Shown here: in pieces, positions 23,980 to 33,616 of the stretch
Numbering within the stretch: the first letter of the stretch is position 1
Layout: every line of letters starts with the position of its first letter
NCBI GenBank assembly: GCA_900315745.1
Contig: ONAG01000012.1
Span: 1-55,593, forward strand
From: an uncultured Prevotellaceae bacterium
GTDB taxonomy: Bacteria; Bacteroidota; Bacteroidia; Bacteroidales; Bacteroidaceae
Length of the DNA stretch: 55,593 nucleotides
Direction: 5' to 3'
Notes under the pieces: generated by a model
Told to the model about the DNA's origin: nothing
Seen by the model: the letters and a program-made list of their open reading frames with translations, nothing else
The model's database searches: none
Program-made: the position numbers and the translations under genes

Positions 23980-24999
23980 TTGGCTTGTTGTGAAGTCTTC
24001 TTTCACACCAAAATATATTTTGTACATTTCTGCAATTTTCTTTTTTATTTCATCCCTTAATGATATTGGCGATATGACCTCTATGTCATTTCCAAACCAT
24101 ACCAACTCGGAAATAAGTTCTTTATTGGGTATTACATCAAGAGTGACAATGCCCTCTTCTTCATTCTCTACATATTGAGAATGGTGAATGGGCTTTGATA
24201 TGATGAATGGCAATCTCGCAGGAGAAACTTTTATTAGGATATGCTCCAGTTTTTTCTCTTTTTCGAGGGAAACACCGATTATATCTCTAAAATAGTTGTC
24301 AAAGTTAAACTGATTATTCCTTATGAATGAGACGTTTGCAGTGCTCAAACCTTCAATTCTGTCTAACGCGATGATGGAAAGGTCTTCATATTGAGGATTA
24401 TAACCCAAAAGAAACCATCGGTTGTTGTGCTGTTTCAAGTAATATGGATGAATAGTCCATTTTTGTATATCCTTGCCAAAAGGATGGTAGTCTATGGTTA
24501 TGGGTTGCCTTTTTATGATATAGTTGATAAGGTCTGACAAGTATCGCAATCCATGCAAGTCTCTATTTTGTTCAAAACCAATGAAATTACTATCTTCGTT
24601 TCTTAGGCCAAAACGGTAGCGGAGGTTCATCAACAAATCTTCTATCCAACCATACATGGGGATGCTCTGCAAACGTGAAAGGGAAGTGATGAGTGTTTGC
24701 AGTTGGTCAATTTCTGTATCTGAAATTGGTACCTCCATAATGGAGAAATCCTCTGAATACCTGATAAATTTGCGTTTCCCATCTTGAATAGAGACAATAG
24801 GGGCATTCCATCCATCTGTGCTTTTCATGAATGCAATGTCATATTGTATTTGACGTTTGGTTACAGGTTCCAATCCTGCCTCTTGGAGCTTTTCATTGCA
24901 TTTCTCTGTCAATTCTTCAATGAAGTATTTGTGGTACTTGTCACTGAAGCATTTGTCAAGCACTTTATACCTTAAAATAGCTTTTCTGTTATCAGGCAT
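23977..24999 (-). CDS. WYL-domain transcriptional regulator
   Basis: The 340-residue protein has an N-terminal winged-helix region (recognition helix near VTKRQIQYDIAFMKS, 46-60), a WYL domain (about 150-235, with HPYYLKQHNNRWFLLGYNP carrying the ligand-pocket aromatic residues at 195-196, and ALDRIEGL) and a C-terminal WCX-like extension. WYL proteins of this layout commonly control phage-defence loci and respond to nucleic-acid or nucleotide ligands. It is directly upstream of the pseudo-methyltransferase/kinase gene, 34 bp stop to start. The paired dyads at 23989-24007 and 20434-20452 are its likely sites, the first lying inside its own 3' end. Confidence 0.88.
   Translation of the reverse strand: MPDNRKAILRYKVLDKCFSDKYHKYFIEELTEKCNEKLQEAGLEPVTKRQIQYDIAFMKSTDGWNAPIVSIQDGKRKFIRYSEDFSIMEVPISDTEIDQLQTLITSLSRLQSIPMYGWIEDLLMNLRYRFGLRNEDSNFIGFEQNRDLHGLRYLSDLINYIIKRQPITIDYHPFGKDIQKWTIHPYYLKQHNNRWFLLGYNPQYEDLSIIALDRIEGLSTANVSFIRNNQFNFDNYFRDIIGVSLEKEKKLEHILIKVSPARLPFIISKPIHHSQYVENEEEGIVTLDVIPNKELISELVWFGNDIEVISPISLRDEIKKKIAEMYKIYFGVKEDFTTSQ
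23989..24007. promoter_or_regulatory. dyad operator upstream of the kinase operon, copy 1
   Basis: The sequence TGTGAAGTCTTCTTTCACA has arms TGTGAA and TTCACA. It sits 9 bp from the -7 box at 23972-23979 and is shared with the helicase promoter (17 of 19 bases). Confidence 0.7.
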
Positions 25000-25064
25000 T
25001 GTTGAAGATTATTAGGTTTGTTTTTCGGAGTAATTAGCAAAAGATTTTTCAAATGGATTTTATC

Positions 25065-25096
25065 AAAAATCGGCTCTCCCTTCATCGAGAGAGCCG
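25065..25096 (-). terminator. terminator of the C1 peptidase gene
   Basis: CGGCTCTC (25071-25078) pairs with GAGAGCCG (25089-25096). On the minus strand the stem is followed by ATTTTTG. It isolates the peptidase transcript from the WYL gene. Confidence 0.8.
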
Positions 25097-25119
25097 AAAA
25101 AGTACTCATTCTAAAAAAC

Positions 25120-26337
25120 TTAGTCACCTAAGCCTTGTTTCTTGCGTGCATCCTGCATTTTCTTCAGGATGTCCTTTGGTATGGCATTGATGTTTACCAA
25201 GTAGTCCATGGTGTTGTCGGCAACGAAGGTCTTTGTCATGTACCAGATGCCTTTGTAGTCGCCTGCCTCGCCCCATGAGTTCTTCACCAAGTAATACTCC
25301 TTGCCGTTCTGGTCTTTTGCCAGACCGTAGATGAGCATTCCGTGGTCGTCGGTAAGCTCCCAGTTGTCATAACGCTCTTGGCGGCGCTCCTGTGTAGGTG
25401 TGATTTCAGGCACCTTGCAGCCTAAAGAGTCGAGCAAGCTGGTTTTCTCCGTACGGGTGAGCTTGAGCCAGCGAGCCATGTCGCTGCCAGTTAGGCTCTG
25501 TGCCTTCTTGGAGTCGATGGCATATCCCAAGCCCTTGCGTGTGAAGCCGTCTTCCGACACGTCGCCACCCCAAGCCACTGTGTAGCCCTTGTCGATGGCG
25601 TTGTCGATGATGCGCATCATGTCCTCCATTGGCAGGTTCCATGACAGAGGATTGCGCCAGTTGTCCTGCACCTCCACAGCAAACTGTGTGTAGAAGGGAT
25701 GGTGGGAGAAGCTTGTGATAGACACATAGTCGTCGAGGTTGATGCCGAGGCTGTTGACGAAGGTCTCCGGTGTGTAGCTCTTGCCCTCGAAGGTGAAGTT
25801 GGCTGGACATTCGCCGAGGTAAGCGTTGAGAATGCCTTGCAGACCTGGCTTCCACTGGTTGGAAATCTTGGTTGCCTTGTTCTTGGCGATGGCGTCAACA
25901 TAAGGGCTCATCAGACTGAAGAACTCGTTGAAATTGTTGAGTGAGTCGCCATAGAGACTGCCGGGGAATGGCATGGCGTCCTCGGGGCAGATACCGTAGT
26001 GCTTGAGCACATAGAGCACGTCGTATGCGCTGCCGCCCTGTGAGAATTGGCAGTCGCCGTGCAGTCTGATTACCTGTGTGGCACGGTCCATGTAAGTCTT
26101 GTTTGCCACGAAACTCTCGCAGAGGTCGTAGGTCTTGCCAGTTGCCTTGAGAATCTCAGCCTCAAAGTAACTCAGTGTGGAGTAAGCCCAACAGGTGCCC
26201 GAACGGTTCTGGTCCTTGATGCTTGTGATGGGGATTTCCTTCACGGTGGTGAAAACTGGTTTGTTGTCCACCTTTTCTTGTGCGTTGGCTCCAATGGCAA
26301 AAGTGGCGAGAAGAGCCATGATGATAGTTTTTTTCAT
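25120..26337 (-). CDS. secreted C1-family cysteine peptidase (aminopeptidase C / bleomycin hydrolase type)
   Basis: The protein is about 405 residues with the start set at 26337, where a clean signal peptide begins (MKKTIIMALLATFAIGANA); an in-frame ATG seven codons upstream is less likely. The papain-type catalytic set is present: the oxyanion Gln and nucleophile Cys in DQNRSGTCWAYS, the His in TDDHGMLIYG and the Asn in LVKNSWGEA. It resembles PepC of the bleomycin hydrolase group, but the signal peptide places it in the periplasm, where it would trim peptides. It has its own terminator. Confidence 0.9.
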   Translation of the reverse strand: MKKTIIMALLATFAIGANAQEKVDNKPVFTTVKEIPITSIKDQNRSGTCWAYSTLSYFEAEILKATGKTYDLCESFVANKTYMDRATQVIRLHGDCQFSQGGSAYDVLYVLKHYGICPEDAMPFPGSLYGDSLNNFNEFFSLMSPYVDAIAKNKATKISNQWKPGLQGILNAYLGECPANFTFEGKSYTPETFVNSLGINLDDYVSITSFSHHPFYTQFAVEVQDNWRNPLSWNLPMEDMMRIIDNAIDKGYTVAWGGDVSEDGFTRKGLGYAIDSKKAQSLTGSDMARWLKLTRTEKTSLLDSLGCKVPEITPTQERRQERYDNWELTDDHGMLIYGLAKDQNGKEYYLVKNSWGEAGDYKGIWYMTKTFVADNTMDYLVNINAIPKDILKKMQDARKKQGLGD

Positions 26338-26388
26338 AATGTTGTTTTTATGTTTCATTGTAAATTCTTGTTTCTCTTGAAAAATACC

Positions 26389-27792
26389 TCATGCCCTGTG
26401 TGAAGCCATGTATTCCTCCACATCCTTTGGATGATAAGGTATCCTGTCCTTGCCGATGAATCGGCAGCCGTCGGCTGTGATGAGCACGTCGTCTTCTATT
26501 CTGATGCCACCGAAGTCCTTGTATGTGTCTAACAGGTCGAAATTCAGGAATTCCGCACAATGTCCTGTCTTGCGCCAGTCGTCGATGAGAGCAGGTATGA
26601 AGTATATGCCGGGCTCGTCGGTCACCACGAAGCCTTCCTGCAATCTGCGGCCCATGCGCAGGCAGTTGGTGCCAAATTGCTCCAGGTTGGGACGTGTCTC
26701 CTCGTCGAAGCCCACGTTGATTTGGTCGAGGTTCTCCATGTCATGAACGTCCATGCCCATCATGTGTCCCAAACCGTGAGGCAGGAACATGGCATGTGCT
26801 CCAGCCCTTACTGCCTCTTCGGTGTCGCCACGCATCAAGCCGAGCTCTTTCAGGCGGTCGGTCATCAACCGGCACACGGCGAAATGCACATCCATGTATT
26901 TCACTCCTGGTCGCGCCACCTCAAGCACGTAGTCGTGACAAGCCTCCACGATGGAGTAGATTTCAAGTTGGCGCTGTGTGAACTTGCCACTTACCGGCAT
27001 GGTTCGGGTGTTGTCAGAGCAATAGTGGTCGATGGTCTCCGCACCACAGTCGCAGAGAGCCAACCTGCCTGCCTCAAGCAGGGCGGTGGATGGGTTGCCA
27101 TGCATTATTTCACCATGCTGCGAGAAGATGGTGGCGAAGCTCACCATGGCACCGTATGAATGGGCGATGCCATCCACTTGGCCTCCAACATACTTTTCTG
27201 TCACGCCGGGGCGAGTGATGCTCATGGCGGTGGTGTGCATCTTGTAGCCTATGACCGATGCGCGTTCGAGGGCTTCTATCTCCTGAGGCTCCTTGGTGGA
27301 GCGCATCTTCACCACGGCACGTATGAGGGGCATGGAAGCAGCCGCCTTTTGTTTTGATGGATGAATGTCGAGCAGGTCCATCAATTGGATTTTTATGTCG
27401 TGGCGGTATGGGGGCAGGAAATGGATCGTACGCTTCCCTTTGGCATCGTCGCAAATAGCCTTTAGCTGTCGCATCGGAGCCGAGTTCTTCACCCCCACCT
27501 GTGCGGCAAGGTCTGCCACGCTATCCACGCTGCCATACCATACAATGTCTTCGATGTCGATGTCGTCGCCGATGAGCGTCTCGATATCGTTGTCTATGTC
27601 TATAACACCCACCAGACCATCGCGTTTTTGTCCGAAGTAGTACAGGAACGAAGAGTCCTGCCGCATGGGATAGTAGCTGTTGGCTGGATAGTTGCAAGGC
27701 GACTCGTTGTTGCCGAAGAGCACTATTATGCCTTCGCCAACCAATCTTTTCAATTCAGCACGGCGGCTGATATAAGTTTCTTTGCTAAACAT
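26389..27792 (-). CDS. pepP: Xaa-Pro aminopeptidase (M24 family)
   Basis: The protein of about 467 residues is a cytoplasmic dinuclear-metal aminopeptidase that removes N-terminal residues ahead of proline. I start it at 27792 (MFSKETYISRRAELKRL), which begins the conserved creatinase-like N-domain; the nine upstream codons are leader-like. The five metal ligands can be placed: Asp in LALCDCGAE, Asp in HYCSDNTRT, His in PHGLGHMMGMDVHD, Glu in VTDEPGIYF and Glu in GIRIEDDVLI. Next on the strand is the secreted C1 peptidase, giving a peptide-degradation pair. Confidence 0.92.
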   Translation of the reverse strand: MFSKETYISRRAELKRLVGEGIIVLFGNNESPCNYPANSYYPMRQDSSFLYYFGQKRDGLVGVIDIDNDIETLIGDDIDIEDIVWYGSVDSVADLAAQVGVKNSAPMRQLKAICDDAKGKRTIHFLPPYRHDIKIQLMDLLDIHPSKQKAAASMPLIRAVVKMRSTKEPQEIEALERASVIGYKMHTTAMSITRPGVTEKYVGGQVDGIAHSYGAMVSFATIFSQHGEIMHGNPSTALLEAGRLALCDCGAETIDHYCSDNTRTMPVSGKFTQRQLEIYSIVEACHDYVLEVARPGVKYMDVHFAVCRLMTDRLKELGLMRGDTEEAVRAGAHAMFLPHGLGHMMGMDVHDMENLDQINVGFDEETRPNLEQFGTNCLRMGRRLQEGFVVTDEPGIYFIPALIDDWRKTGHCAEFLNFDLLDTYKDFGGIRIEDDVLITADGCRFIGKDRIPYHPKDVEEYMASHRA

Positions 27793-27820
27793 GTGTTTTG
27801 GTGTTAGATGGTTGAGCAAG

Positions 27821-27828
27821 CAAAGTTA
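27821..27828 (-). promoter_or_regulatory. -7 element of the aminopeptidase P promoter
   Basis: The minus strand reads TAACTTTG, 28 bp before the chosen start. No clear -33 partner was found. Confidence 0.5.
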
Positions 27829-27877
27829 ATGCAATTTTCCTTATTATTGTCCTTTTTGGTGCCTAAAGTTGTTTTTT

Positions 27878-27910
27878 ATTGTCAGTTTGTGCTTCTTTTT
27901 TGTAATTTTG
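27878..27910 (+). promoter_or_regulatory. promoter of the patatin-like gene
   Basis: ATTG (27878-27881), a 21-bp spacer and TAATTTTG (27903-27910) fit the Bacteroidetes consensus, 28 bp ahead of the start codon. Confidence 0.55.
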
Positions 27911-27938
27911 CACGAAAGAAAAGGTAAAAGATTGTATT

Positions 27939-28781
27939 ATGCCAAAGATTTCGTGGAATACGGGTTTGGTGCTCGAGGGTGGAGGCATGCGAGGTGTCTT
28001 CACAAGTGGTGTGCTCGACGCATTCATGAAACACGATATTCAGTTCAAGTATGTGGTTGCTGTGTCGGCGGGAGCATGCAATGGCTTGTCGTATATTAGT
28101 CGGCAGCCCCGTAGAGCGCGCTATTCGAATATCGACATGCTCCACCAGTACGACTATATAGGGTTGCGGCACTTGGTGTCGCAAGGTTGCATCTTTGACC
28201 CTGACTTGCTGTATGACAAGTTTCCAAATGAGTTGATACCATTTGACTGGAAGACATATTCTGAGAATCCCGCCACTTTTGAGATGGTGGTTACCAACTG
28301 TGCCACAGGACGTGCAGAATACCTAAGTGAGAAGAACGACAACAATCGGCTTCAGGACATTTGTCGCGCCACCAGCAGCTTGCCCTATGTCAGCAAGGTG
28401 TGGATGGTGGATGGCAAGCCCATGCTCGATGGTGGAATAGTGGATAGCATCCCCGTGGAGCGAGCCATGGCAACGGGGCATGAGCACAATGTGGTGATCA
28501 TGACTCGAAACTACGGCTATCGCCATACGAGCAAGGATGTCAAGATACCTCCCTTCATTTACAAGAAATATCCCCGGCTTCGTTTGGCTCTGAGCAAGCG
28601 TGTGGCGACCTACAACCGCCAACTGCAACTTGTGGAAGATTTGGAGCGCGAGGGCAGGGTGGAGGTCATAAGGCCACAGCGACCCATGGATGTGGGCCGC
28701 ATGGAGCGCAACATCACCCGTCTGGAAAATCTCTATGAGGAAGGCTTTGCCATGGGCGAAGAATACGCTCTTAAAAAGTGA
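27939..28781 (+). CDS. patatin-like phospholipase (YjjU-type)
   Basis: The 280-residue cytoplasmic protein has the patatin fold. The oxyanion loop is LEGGGMRGVFTSG at residues 12-24, the nucleophile elbow reads AVSAGACNG (usual G-x-S-x-G with the first Gly replaced by Ala), and the catalytic Asp lies in LDGGIVDSIP near residue 167. These enzymes hydrolyse acyl esters of phospholipids. It is monocistronic, divergent from aminopeptidase P and converging on the FG-GAP-like gene. The Ala substitution occurs in active relatives, so activity is still expected. Confidence 0.88.
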   Translation: MPKISWNTGLVLEGGGMRGVFTSGVLDAFMKHDIQFKYVVAVSAGACNGLSYISRQPRRARYSNIDMLHQYDYIGLRHLVSQGCIFDPDLLYDKFPNELIPFDWKTYSENPATFEMVVTNCATGRAEYLSEKNDNNRLQDICRATSSLPYVSKVWMVDGKPMLDGGIVDSIPVERAMATGHEHNVVIMTRNYGYRHTSKDVKIPPFIYKKYPRLRLALSKRVATYNRQLQLVEDLEREGRVEVIRPQRPMDVGRMERNITRLENLYEEGFAMGEEYALKK

Positions 28782-28796
28782 TGGCTTGGGGTACGG

Positions 28797-29438
28797 TCAT
28801 TCGCCCAACTTCTTCAGTGGCTCTTTTTTCATCTTGCTCCAAGTCTCCTTGGGCTTGACTTTGTCGTTGAAGACGTTGTATTTGATGCGTTGGCAGCGAT
28901 TAGTCAGGTAGTTGCGACTGATTTTTTCCGCCTCTCCTGTGTTGCGTGCCATGGTTTCTTCGTCTTCGCCGATGAGGAAGAAGTCTTTACCTTGGTATCG
29001 GTAAAGGAATGTCTCCGTAGTATTTCCCCATCCTCCAGCACTTGAAAAATGTTCAAATGAGATGCTCAGCACGCCCCGTGGGGTGATGCTGATGGATGCG
29101 TCGATGCTGTTGTATTCGTCTGGGCGTGGAGGCACCACGTTGTCGTATGTCTTCCAACAGTTGTATCCACCACCTTTTTGTCCCAAATATATCGCTAATT
29201 CAGGAGTGTTGAAGTTATAGACGTATCCGTCATCCCTCGTCTTTAGGTTTTCGGCATGGTTTGGCGTGGCGAGCACCACGATGTCGCTGACGCCATCCTT
29301 GTTCAGGTCACCCTCCGCCACACTGTATTGCCAGCCTTTGGGCGTCACTTCTTCTGCCGACATGCCGTTTGCCTTCCATTGCTGCGCCATGGCGCAGAGG
29401 GGTAGCCAAATTAGTAGTGCTGTGATTGTTTTTCTCAT
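28797..29438 (-). CDS. exported FG-GAP-like protein of unknown function
   Basis: The 213-residue protein has a signal peptide (MRKTITALLIWLPLCAMA-Q). A single FG-GAP/EF-hand-like calcium loop, AEGDLNKDGVSDIVVLA, occurs near residues 41-57, followed by beta-rich sequence. Bacteroidales have many such short periplasmic proteins without an assigned role. It follows trmD by 12 bp on the same strand and may be co-transcribed, with no obvious functional tie. Confidence 0.75.
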   Translation of the reverse strand: MRKTITALLIWLPLCAMAQQWKANGMSAEEVTPKGWQYSVAEGDLNKDGVSDIVVLATPNHAENLKTRDDGYVYNFNTPELAIYLGQKGGGYNCWKTYDNVVPPRPDEYNSIDASISITPRGVLSISFEHFSSAGGWGNTTETFLYRYQGKDFFLIGEDEETMARNTGEAEKISRNYLTNRCQRIKYNVFNDKVKPKETWSKMKKEPLKKLGE

Positions 29439-29450
29439 GGTTATGTTATA

Positions 29451-30125
29451 TCATTTTAACAAGTCGGGGCGCAACCGCTTTGTGCGCTCCAGACTCTGTT
29501 CTATTTCCCAGTCTTTGATTTTACCCTCATTGCCGCTGAGCAGTATTTCCGGCACTTGCCAGCCCTTGTAGTTCGCGGGACGGGTGTAGATGGGTGCGGA
29601 AAGCAGACCGTCTTGGAAACAGTCGGACAATGCGCTTTGATCGTCGCTGATAACCCCTGGCACCAACCTTATTATGGCGTCTGCCATGACGGCTGCTGCC
29701 AGTTCGCCTCCCGTCAGCACATAGTCGCCAATGGATATCTCACGTGTGATGAGATGGTCGCGGATGCGCTGGTCGATGCCTTTGTAATGCCCGCAAAGTA
29801 TGATGATGTTTCCCAACATCGACATGTCGTTGGCTATTTCCTGTGAGAATTGCTCTCCGTCGGGCGAGGTGAATATCACCTCATCGTAGTCGCGTTCTGC
29901 CTTCAGTGCGGAGATGGCTCGGTCGATGGGCTCGCATTGCATCACCATTCCAGCAAAGCCGCCGTATGGGTAGTCATCTACTCGTCTCCATTTGTCGGTG
30001 GTGTAGTCGCGCAGGTTGTGCAGGTGTATCTCTGCCAGCCCTTTCTTCTGTGCCCGTGCAAGTATCGACTCATGTACGAATCCTTCAAGCATTTCGGGCA
30101 ATACTGTTATGATGTCTATTCTCAT
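29451..30125 (-). CDS. trmD: tRNA (guanine-N1)-methyltransferase TrmD
   Basis: The 224-residue SPOUT methyltransferase makes m1G37 in tRNAs and prevents +1 frameshifting. Signatures include [13 protein letters not shown] at the start, the [14 protein letters not shown] loop, [26 protein letters not shown] (the knotted SAM site) and [13 protein letters not shown] near the end. Length is normal. Unusually it is not next to rpsP/rimM/rplS; it follows a large secreted protein gene by 7 bp. Confidence 0.97.
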   Translation of the reverse strand: MRIDIITVLPEMLEGFVHESILARAQKKGLAEIHLHNLRDYTTDKWRRVDDYPYGGFAGMVMQCEPIDRAISALKAERDYDEVIFTSPDGEQFSQEIANDMSMLGNIIILCGHYKGIDQRIRDHLITREISIGDYVLTGGELAAAVMADAIIRLVPGVISDDQSALSDCFQDGLLSAPIYTRPANYKGWQVPEILLSGNEGKIKDWEIEQSLERTKRLRPDLLK

Positions 30126-30132
30126 GATGTGT

Positions 30133-32673
30133 CTATCTGAAGTCAGCCTTGGTAAGGCGAATGTGCTTGCCTTTCTTTATCTTTATTGTTTTTTTGTATT
30201 CTCTTCCATCGTCTATCAGGTGGATGGTGGCTTTAGCTCGCTTGTTTGCCGTAATGTCAATGGAAGTATCGTCAGCCTTTGCCGTCAGTCCTGTTCCCTC
30301 AATGAAAAAAGAAATCTTGCATCCGTGGCTGCTGTTATCTTCTACGGAGAATGTTGCTGTGGATTGGCTCTTATGGATCATGGTCTCCACGTTGAAGACA
30401 GGCGCTCCCAACTGACTTTTATTTGTCACCCCCTTTAGTATGACTTCATTCTTAGCGCCCGAGAAGTGGGATATCAGCAAATATGTGGTGCCGTCGGGGT
30501 CTGATGCGATAAGTCCGTTCCATCCTTCTGGCAGCATGTCGGTCAGCACGCAAAGCTCTTGTTCCATGCAAGCGGTCTCATGCGAACTGATGTTGCTGTA
30601 ATACACCACATGGCGGCGGTCTATTGTCTCATTCGCCTTGAAGTCACGTTGTTGGTCGGAATGAAGGATGTAAGCTTTGGTAGTCATGATGCTGTTGTTG
30701 TTGGCTATGTCCCCAAATGCCATGGTCTTCCCGCTGCGGCTCACGAATCCCACGGCATTGTCGATATTTAGCCATGGGGTGTTTAGGATTGACATTTTTG
30801 TGCCGTCGCTTGTCGTCATCCCCTCTTTGGTGTAAAGATTTCGTCTAAGTTTTGTCAATTCATCTACCGAGATAGCCATCAGTCCACCACGTTCGCCTGT
30901 GATGGTGCCGTCAGTGATGGCGGTCACTTGGTCGAGGTAAATCACGGCATTGCCATCTGTGGAATAAATGGCGAACCGCTGGTCGAGAGTCTGTCCGTTG
31001 GTTTTCAGTTCGCCATTCATGATGTATGCGTCACCCTGCAGTTGGTATCGTCCGCTGAGCACGGGCACAGCATCGGTGCGTTTCCCGCTCACCATATACC
31101 ATCCTATGAGGTTTCCAGTGTTGTTGGCGCGATATGGCACGATTATCTTGTTCTTATCCACACTGTTGGCTGCGATATAACCAGTGTAGCTCTTAAGTCC
31201 CTCGCTCCAGGAGAAAGTGGTGAAACGGTCTTTTGTGAATGCCCTCACCACGTTCTGGCATTTCAGCACCTTGGCTTTGCTGTGAGCCTTGCAGAAGACC
31301 TCCCATCGTGTGGGAGTCATGTCGGCGGTGCTGTTGGTCAGGTGCATCAGATATGTCATCATCACGCGATGGCCTTCCACCCCCATGCGTCGAGCTTGCA
31401 CGTCGGGACGCAGCAACCAACTGCCGTCGGAGGTGGTTTCCTGACGAGCTTTTATTTGTTTGTACGCCAAGTTTTCCAACATCAGTGCGTTAGGGTCGCG
31501 CAGGAATGTCGCCATCGTGGTGTATGATGTGATTTGGTCGTAGAGGAAGAGGCTCCAGTCATTGCCGTTGGGCATCGCCAATTCGCCGTCGGTCAGCGCG
31601 AGCCAGTTGAGCACCTCGTCCATCACTTTCTGGTTGTTGTGCATCAATGCGTTGGTGCTCCATTTTTGTTGGTTTCCCTTGCCTTGTTGGAACAGTTGCA
31701 ATGCTAATGCCGCCTCGCCCAATTCTTGCATCACCACGTTTTGATATGATGTATGAAACAGGTTGTGGTTCTGCAAGGTGTAGTCCTCGTAGAGGTTCTG
31801 TCCTCTATATAGGTCTGCCACTGTCTCAGGCTTGCCCATGTCGATGATGGTGTTGTCGGTGGCATCTTTGGGGTGGCTGTAGCTGTTGATGGCAAAGAGT
31901 CGCAGGCGTTCCATCAATTGAGGCGCCAAGGGGTCGTCGGGAAACAGTCCCAAGGTGGCAGCCAGCACGTTGGCTTCCCATCCATTCTCTTCAGCCTTTG
32001 TGTCTCCCTTGTATCCTGTAGGTATTGTGCGCTCCAGTTCGTAGTTGCACTCCGCTACCAACAGGTTGTGAATGTAGCCTTTTTGACTATCGCTCAACCG
32101 TTCCCATTGGAAGAATGCGGAGTATGCCACAGACATCGCCCAGAGTGAACTTTCCCACACATGGTCGTTGTTGCTCGTGCTGCCCCAGTAGTCGCCGCCG
32201 GCACACACTTTCAGCTTGTTTGCTTTGTGGGTGGAATAGGCGAAGACGAGAGTTTTCATTGCCAAGTCCTCCAACAGTTCCCACGTCACGCCTTGTGGCA
32301 GTGCAATTTTGCATGGCTTGGCATATTTCACCAAGAAGGCGCAGAGCATCGACAGGTCGGCATTGGTGCGCACGCCAGCTTCATTGCTTGCCATGGTTCT
32401 CTCTCCCTTGAAGCACCCGCATTCCTCTCCTATGCTGTTGGGTTCTTTGCATGGTTGGTAGTCGGCAGCCATGTACTGACTGAATCGTGCAAGCATCATT
32501 AGCAGGTCGTTCATCATCTCCTTTTCTCCCACGAAGTTGCTGGTGATTTTGCCTTCGGTGGGAGAGGGGATGTCTTGTTCTGGAAGTATTTTGGGCATGT
32601 GTTGCTGTCCTGTCACCGACAATGGTGTCAGCAGCAGACTCGAAAATACTATTGTTAGAATGAATTTCCGCAT
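30133..32673 (-). CDS. large secreted protein, probable alpha/alpha-toroid polysaccharide-active enzyme
   Basis: The protein is 846 residues from the ATG at 32673, which opens a good signal peptide ([22 protein letters not shown]); a longer in-frame start at 32763 would bury it. The N-terminal half is helical with aromatic and His-rich motifs ([22 protein letters not shown], shortened here; [15 protein letters not shown]), like alpha/alpha toroid lyases and hydrolases. The C-terminal half is beta-sandwich-like, as in heparinase II/III and PL8 type lyases. I cannot assign a family and see no partner carbohydrate genes; it lies between trmD and cvfB. Substrate unknown. Confidence 0.6.
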   Translation of the reverse strand: MRKFILTIVFSSLLLTPLSVTGQQHMPKILPEQDIPSPTEGKITSNFVGEKEMMNDLLMMLARFSQYMAADYQPCKEPNSIGEECGCFKGERTMASNEAGVRTNADLSMLCAFLVKYAKPCKIALPQGVTWELLEDLAMKTLVFAYSTHKANKLKVCAGGDYWGSTSNNDHVWESSLWAMSVAYSAFFQWERLSDSQKGYIHNLLVAECNYELERTIPTGYKGDTKAEENGWEANVLAATLGLFPDDPLAPQLMERLRLFAINSYSHPKDATDNTIIDMGKPETVADLYRGQNLYEDYTLQNHNLFHTSYQNVVMQELGEAALALQLFQQGKGNQQKWSTNALMHNNQKVMDEVLNWLALTDGELAMPNGNDWSLFLYDQITSYTTMATFLRDPNALMLENLAYKQIKARQETTSDGSWLLRPDVQARRMGVEGHRVMMTYLMHLTNSTADMTPTRWEVFCKAHSKAKVLKCQNVVRAFTKDRFTTFSWSEGLKSYTGYIAANSVDKNKIIVPYRANNTGNLIGWYMVSGKRTDAVPVLSGRYQLQGDAYIMNGELKTNGQTLDQRFAIYSTDGNAVIYLDQVTAITDGTITGERGGLMAISVDELTKLRRNLYTKEGMTTSDGTKMSILNTPWLNIDNAVGFVSRSGKTMAFGDIANNNSIMTTKAYILHSDQQRDFKANETIDRRHVVYYSNISSHETACMEQELCVLTDMLPEGWNGLIASDPDGTTYLLISHFSGAKNEVILKGVTNKSQLGAPVFNVETMIHKSQSTATFSVEDNSSHGCKISFFIEGTGLTAKADDTSIDITANKRAKATIHLIDDGREYKKTIKIKKGKHIRLTKADFR

Positions 32674-32779
32674 CCTTTCCTTTGTTTTTGCAGATTTAGG
32701 CAAAATGATTGACAAGAGCATCTTTTTGTTGAAAAGCCACAAAGGTAGAACATGTCTCTCCATGGCAGTTTGGAAGCCA

Positions 32780-33616
32780 TCAAGTAAGATGCAGTCCCTC
32801 GTCGTCTATGATGATGAAACGCTTGCGGTAGAGGTCGCCGACAGCCCTTTTGAATGTTTTTTTGCTCACTCCGAAAACCTCCTTTATGGTCTCTGGGTCA
32901 GTCTTGTCGCCATAGGGACAATTGCCTCCATGGGATATGAGATAGTCGGTCAGTGTGTCTGCGAAATCTATGGTCTGCTGTCTGCCGGATGGCTGCAGCA
33001 TAACGTCAATTTTGCCATCTGGCCTCACCTGTCCTATGTATCCCTTGATCTTTTCTCCTATGTGTATGGGTCGGAACACCTGGTTGGAATAAACCAATCC
33101 CTGATGCTCGTTGTTGATAATCACCTTGTAGCCCATCTCCGTCTTTTGCCATACGAGCAGGTCAACAGCCTCGTTGTGGCTGTATTTTGGAGTGTCGTCG
33201 CTCAGGTAACGCTCCACCTTGGCAGACGCCATGATGCGGTAGCTCTCCTCGTCAACATGCACATGCACGATGTGGCGGGTGCCTTTCACCATTTTCTGCT
33301 TCTGTTCGCTGAATGGGCAGAATAGGTCTTTCATCAGTCCCCAGTTCAGGAAAGCTCCAAATTGGTTCACCCATGCCACCTCCAGATATGCGAATTCCCC
33401 CACCTTCACGTATGGTCGTTCTGTGGTGGCTATCAACCGCTCTTCTTGGTCGAGATAGACAAACACCTCTAATTCGTCGCCGGGTTTCACCCCTTTGGGA
33501 ACGTAGCGTGAGGGCAATAAGATTTCTCCTTCGTCGCCCCCATCGAGATAGAGACCGAAATCTACTTCTTTCACTATGGTCAACTTGTTGTAGTCGCCTA
33601 AAAGGATGTCGCTCAT
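32780..33616 (-). CDS. S1-domain RNA-binding protein of the CvfB family
   Basis: The 278-residue protein has CvfB architecture: tandem S1-like OB folds ([20 protein letters not shown] shortened, then [12 protein letters not shown] and [18 protein letters not shown]) and a C-terminal winged helix ([25 protein letters not shown], abridged). CvfB proteins bind RNA and influence virulence or translation in Gram-positives; the role in Bacteroidetes is not established. Its ATG overlaps the stop of the upstream ABC ATPase gene by four bases (ATGA), which implies translational coupling. Confidence 0.9.
   Translation of the reverse strand: MSDILLGDYNKLTIVKEVDFGLYLDGGDEGEILLPSRYVPKGVKPGDELEVFVYLDQEERLIATTERPYVKVGEFAYLEVAWVNQFGAFLNWGLMKDLFCPFSEQKQKMVKGTRHIVHVHVDEESYRIMASAKVERYLSDDTPKYSHNEAVDLLVWQKTEMGYKVIINNEHQGLVYSNQVFRPIHIGEKIKGYIGQVRPDGKIDVMLQPSGRQQTIDFADTLTDYLISHGGNCPYGDKTDPETIKEVFGVSKKTFKRAVGDLYRKRFIIIDDEGLHLT

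Noticed and set aside
32537-33325. A 262-codon open frame on the plus strand
   Set aside because: It lies antisense to the CvfB gene and the start of the large secreted gene, has no domain pattern, and its composition mirrors the opposite strand.
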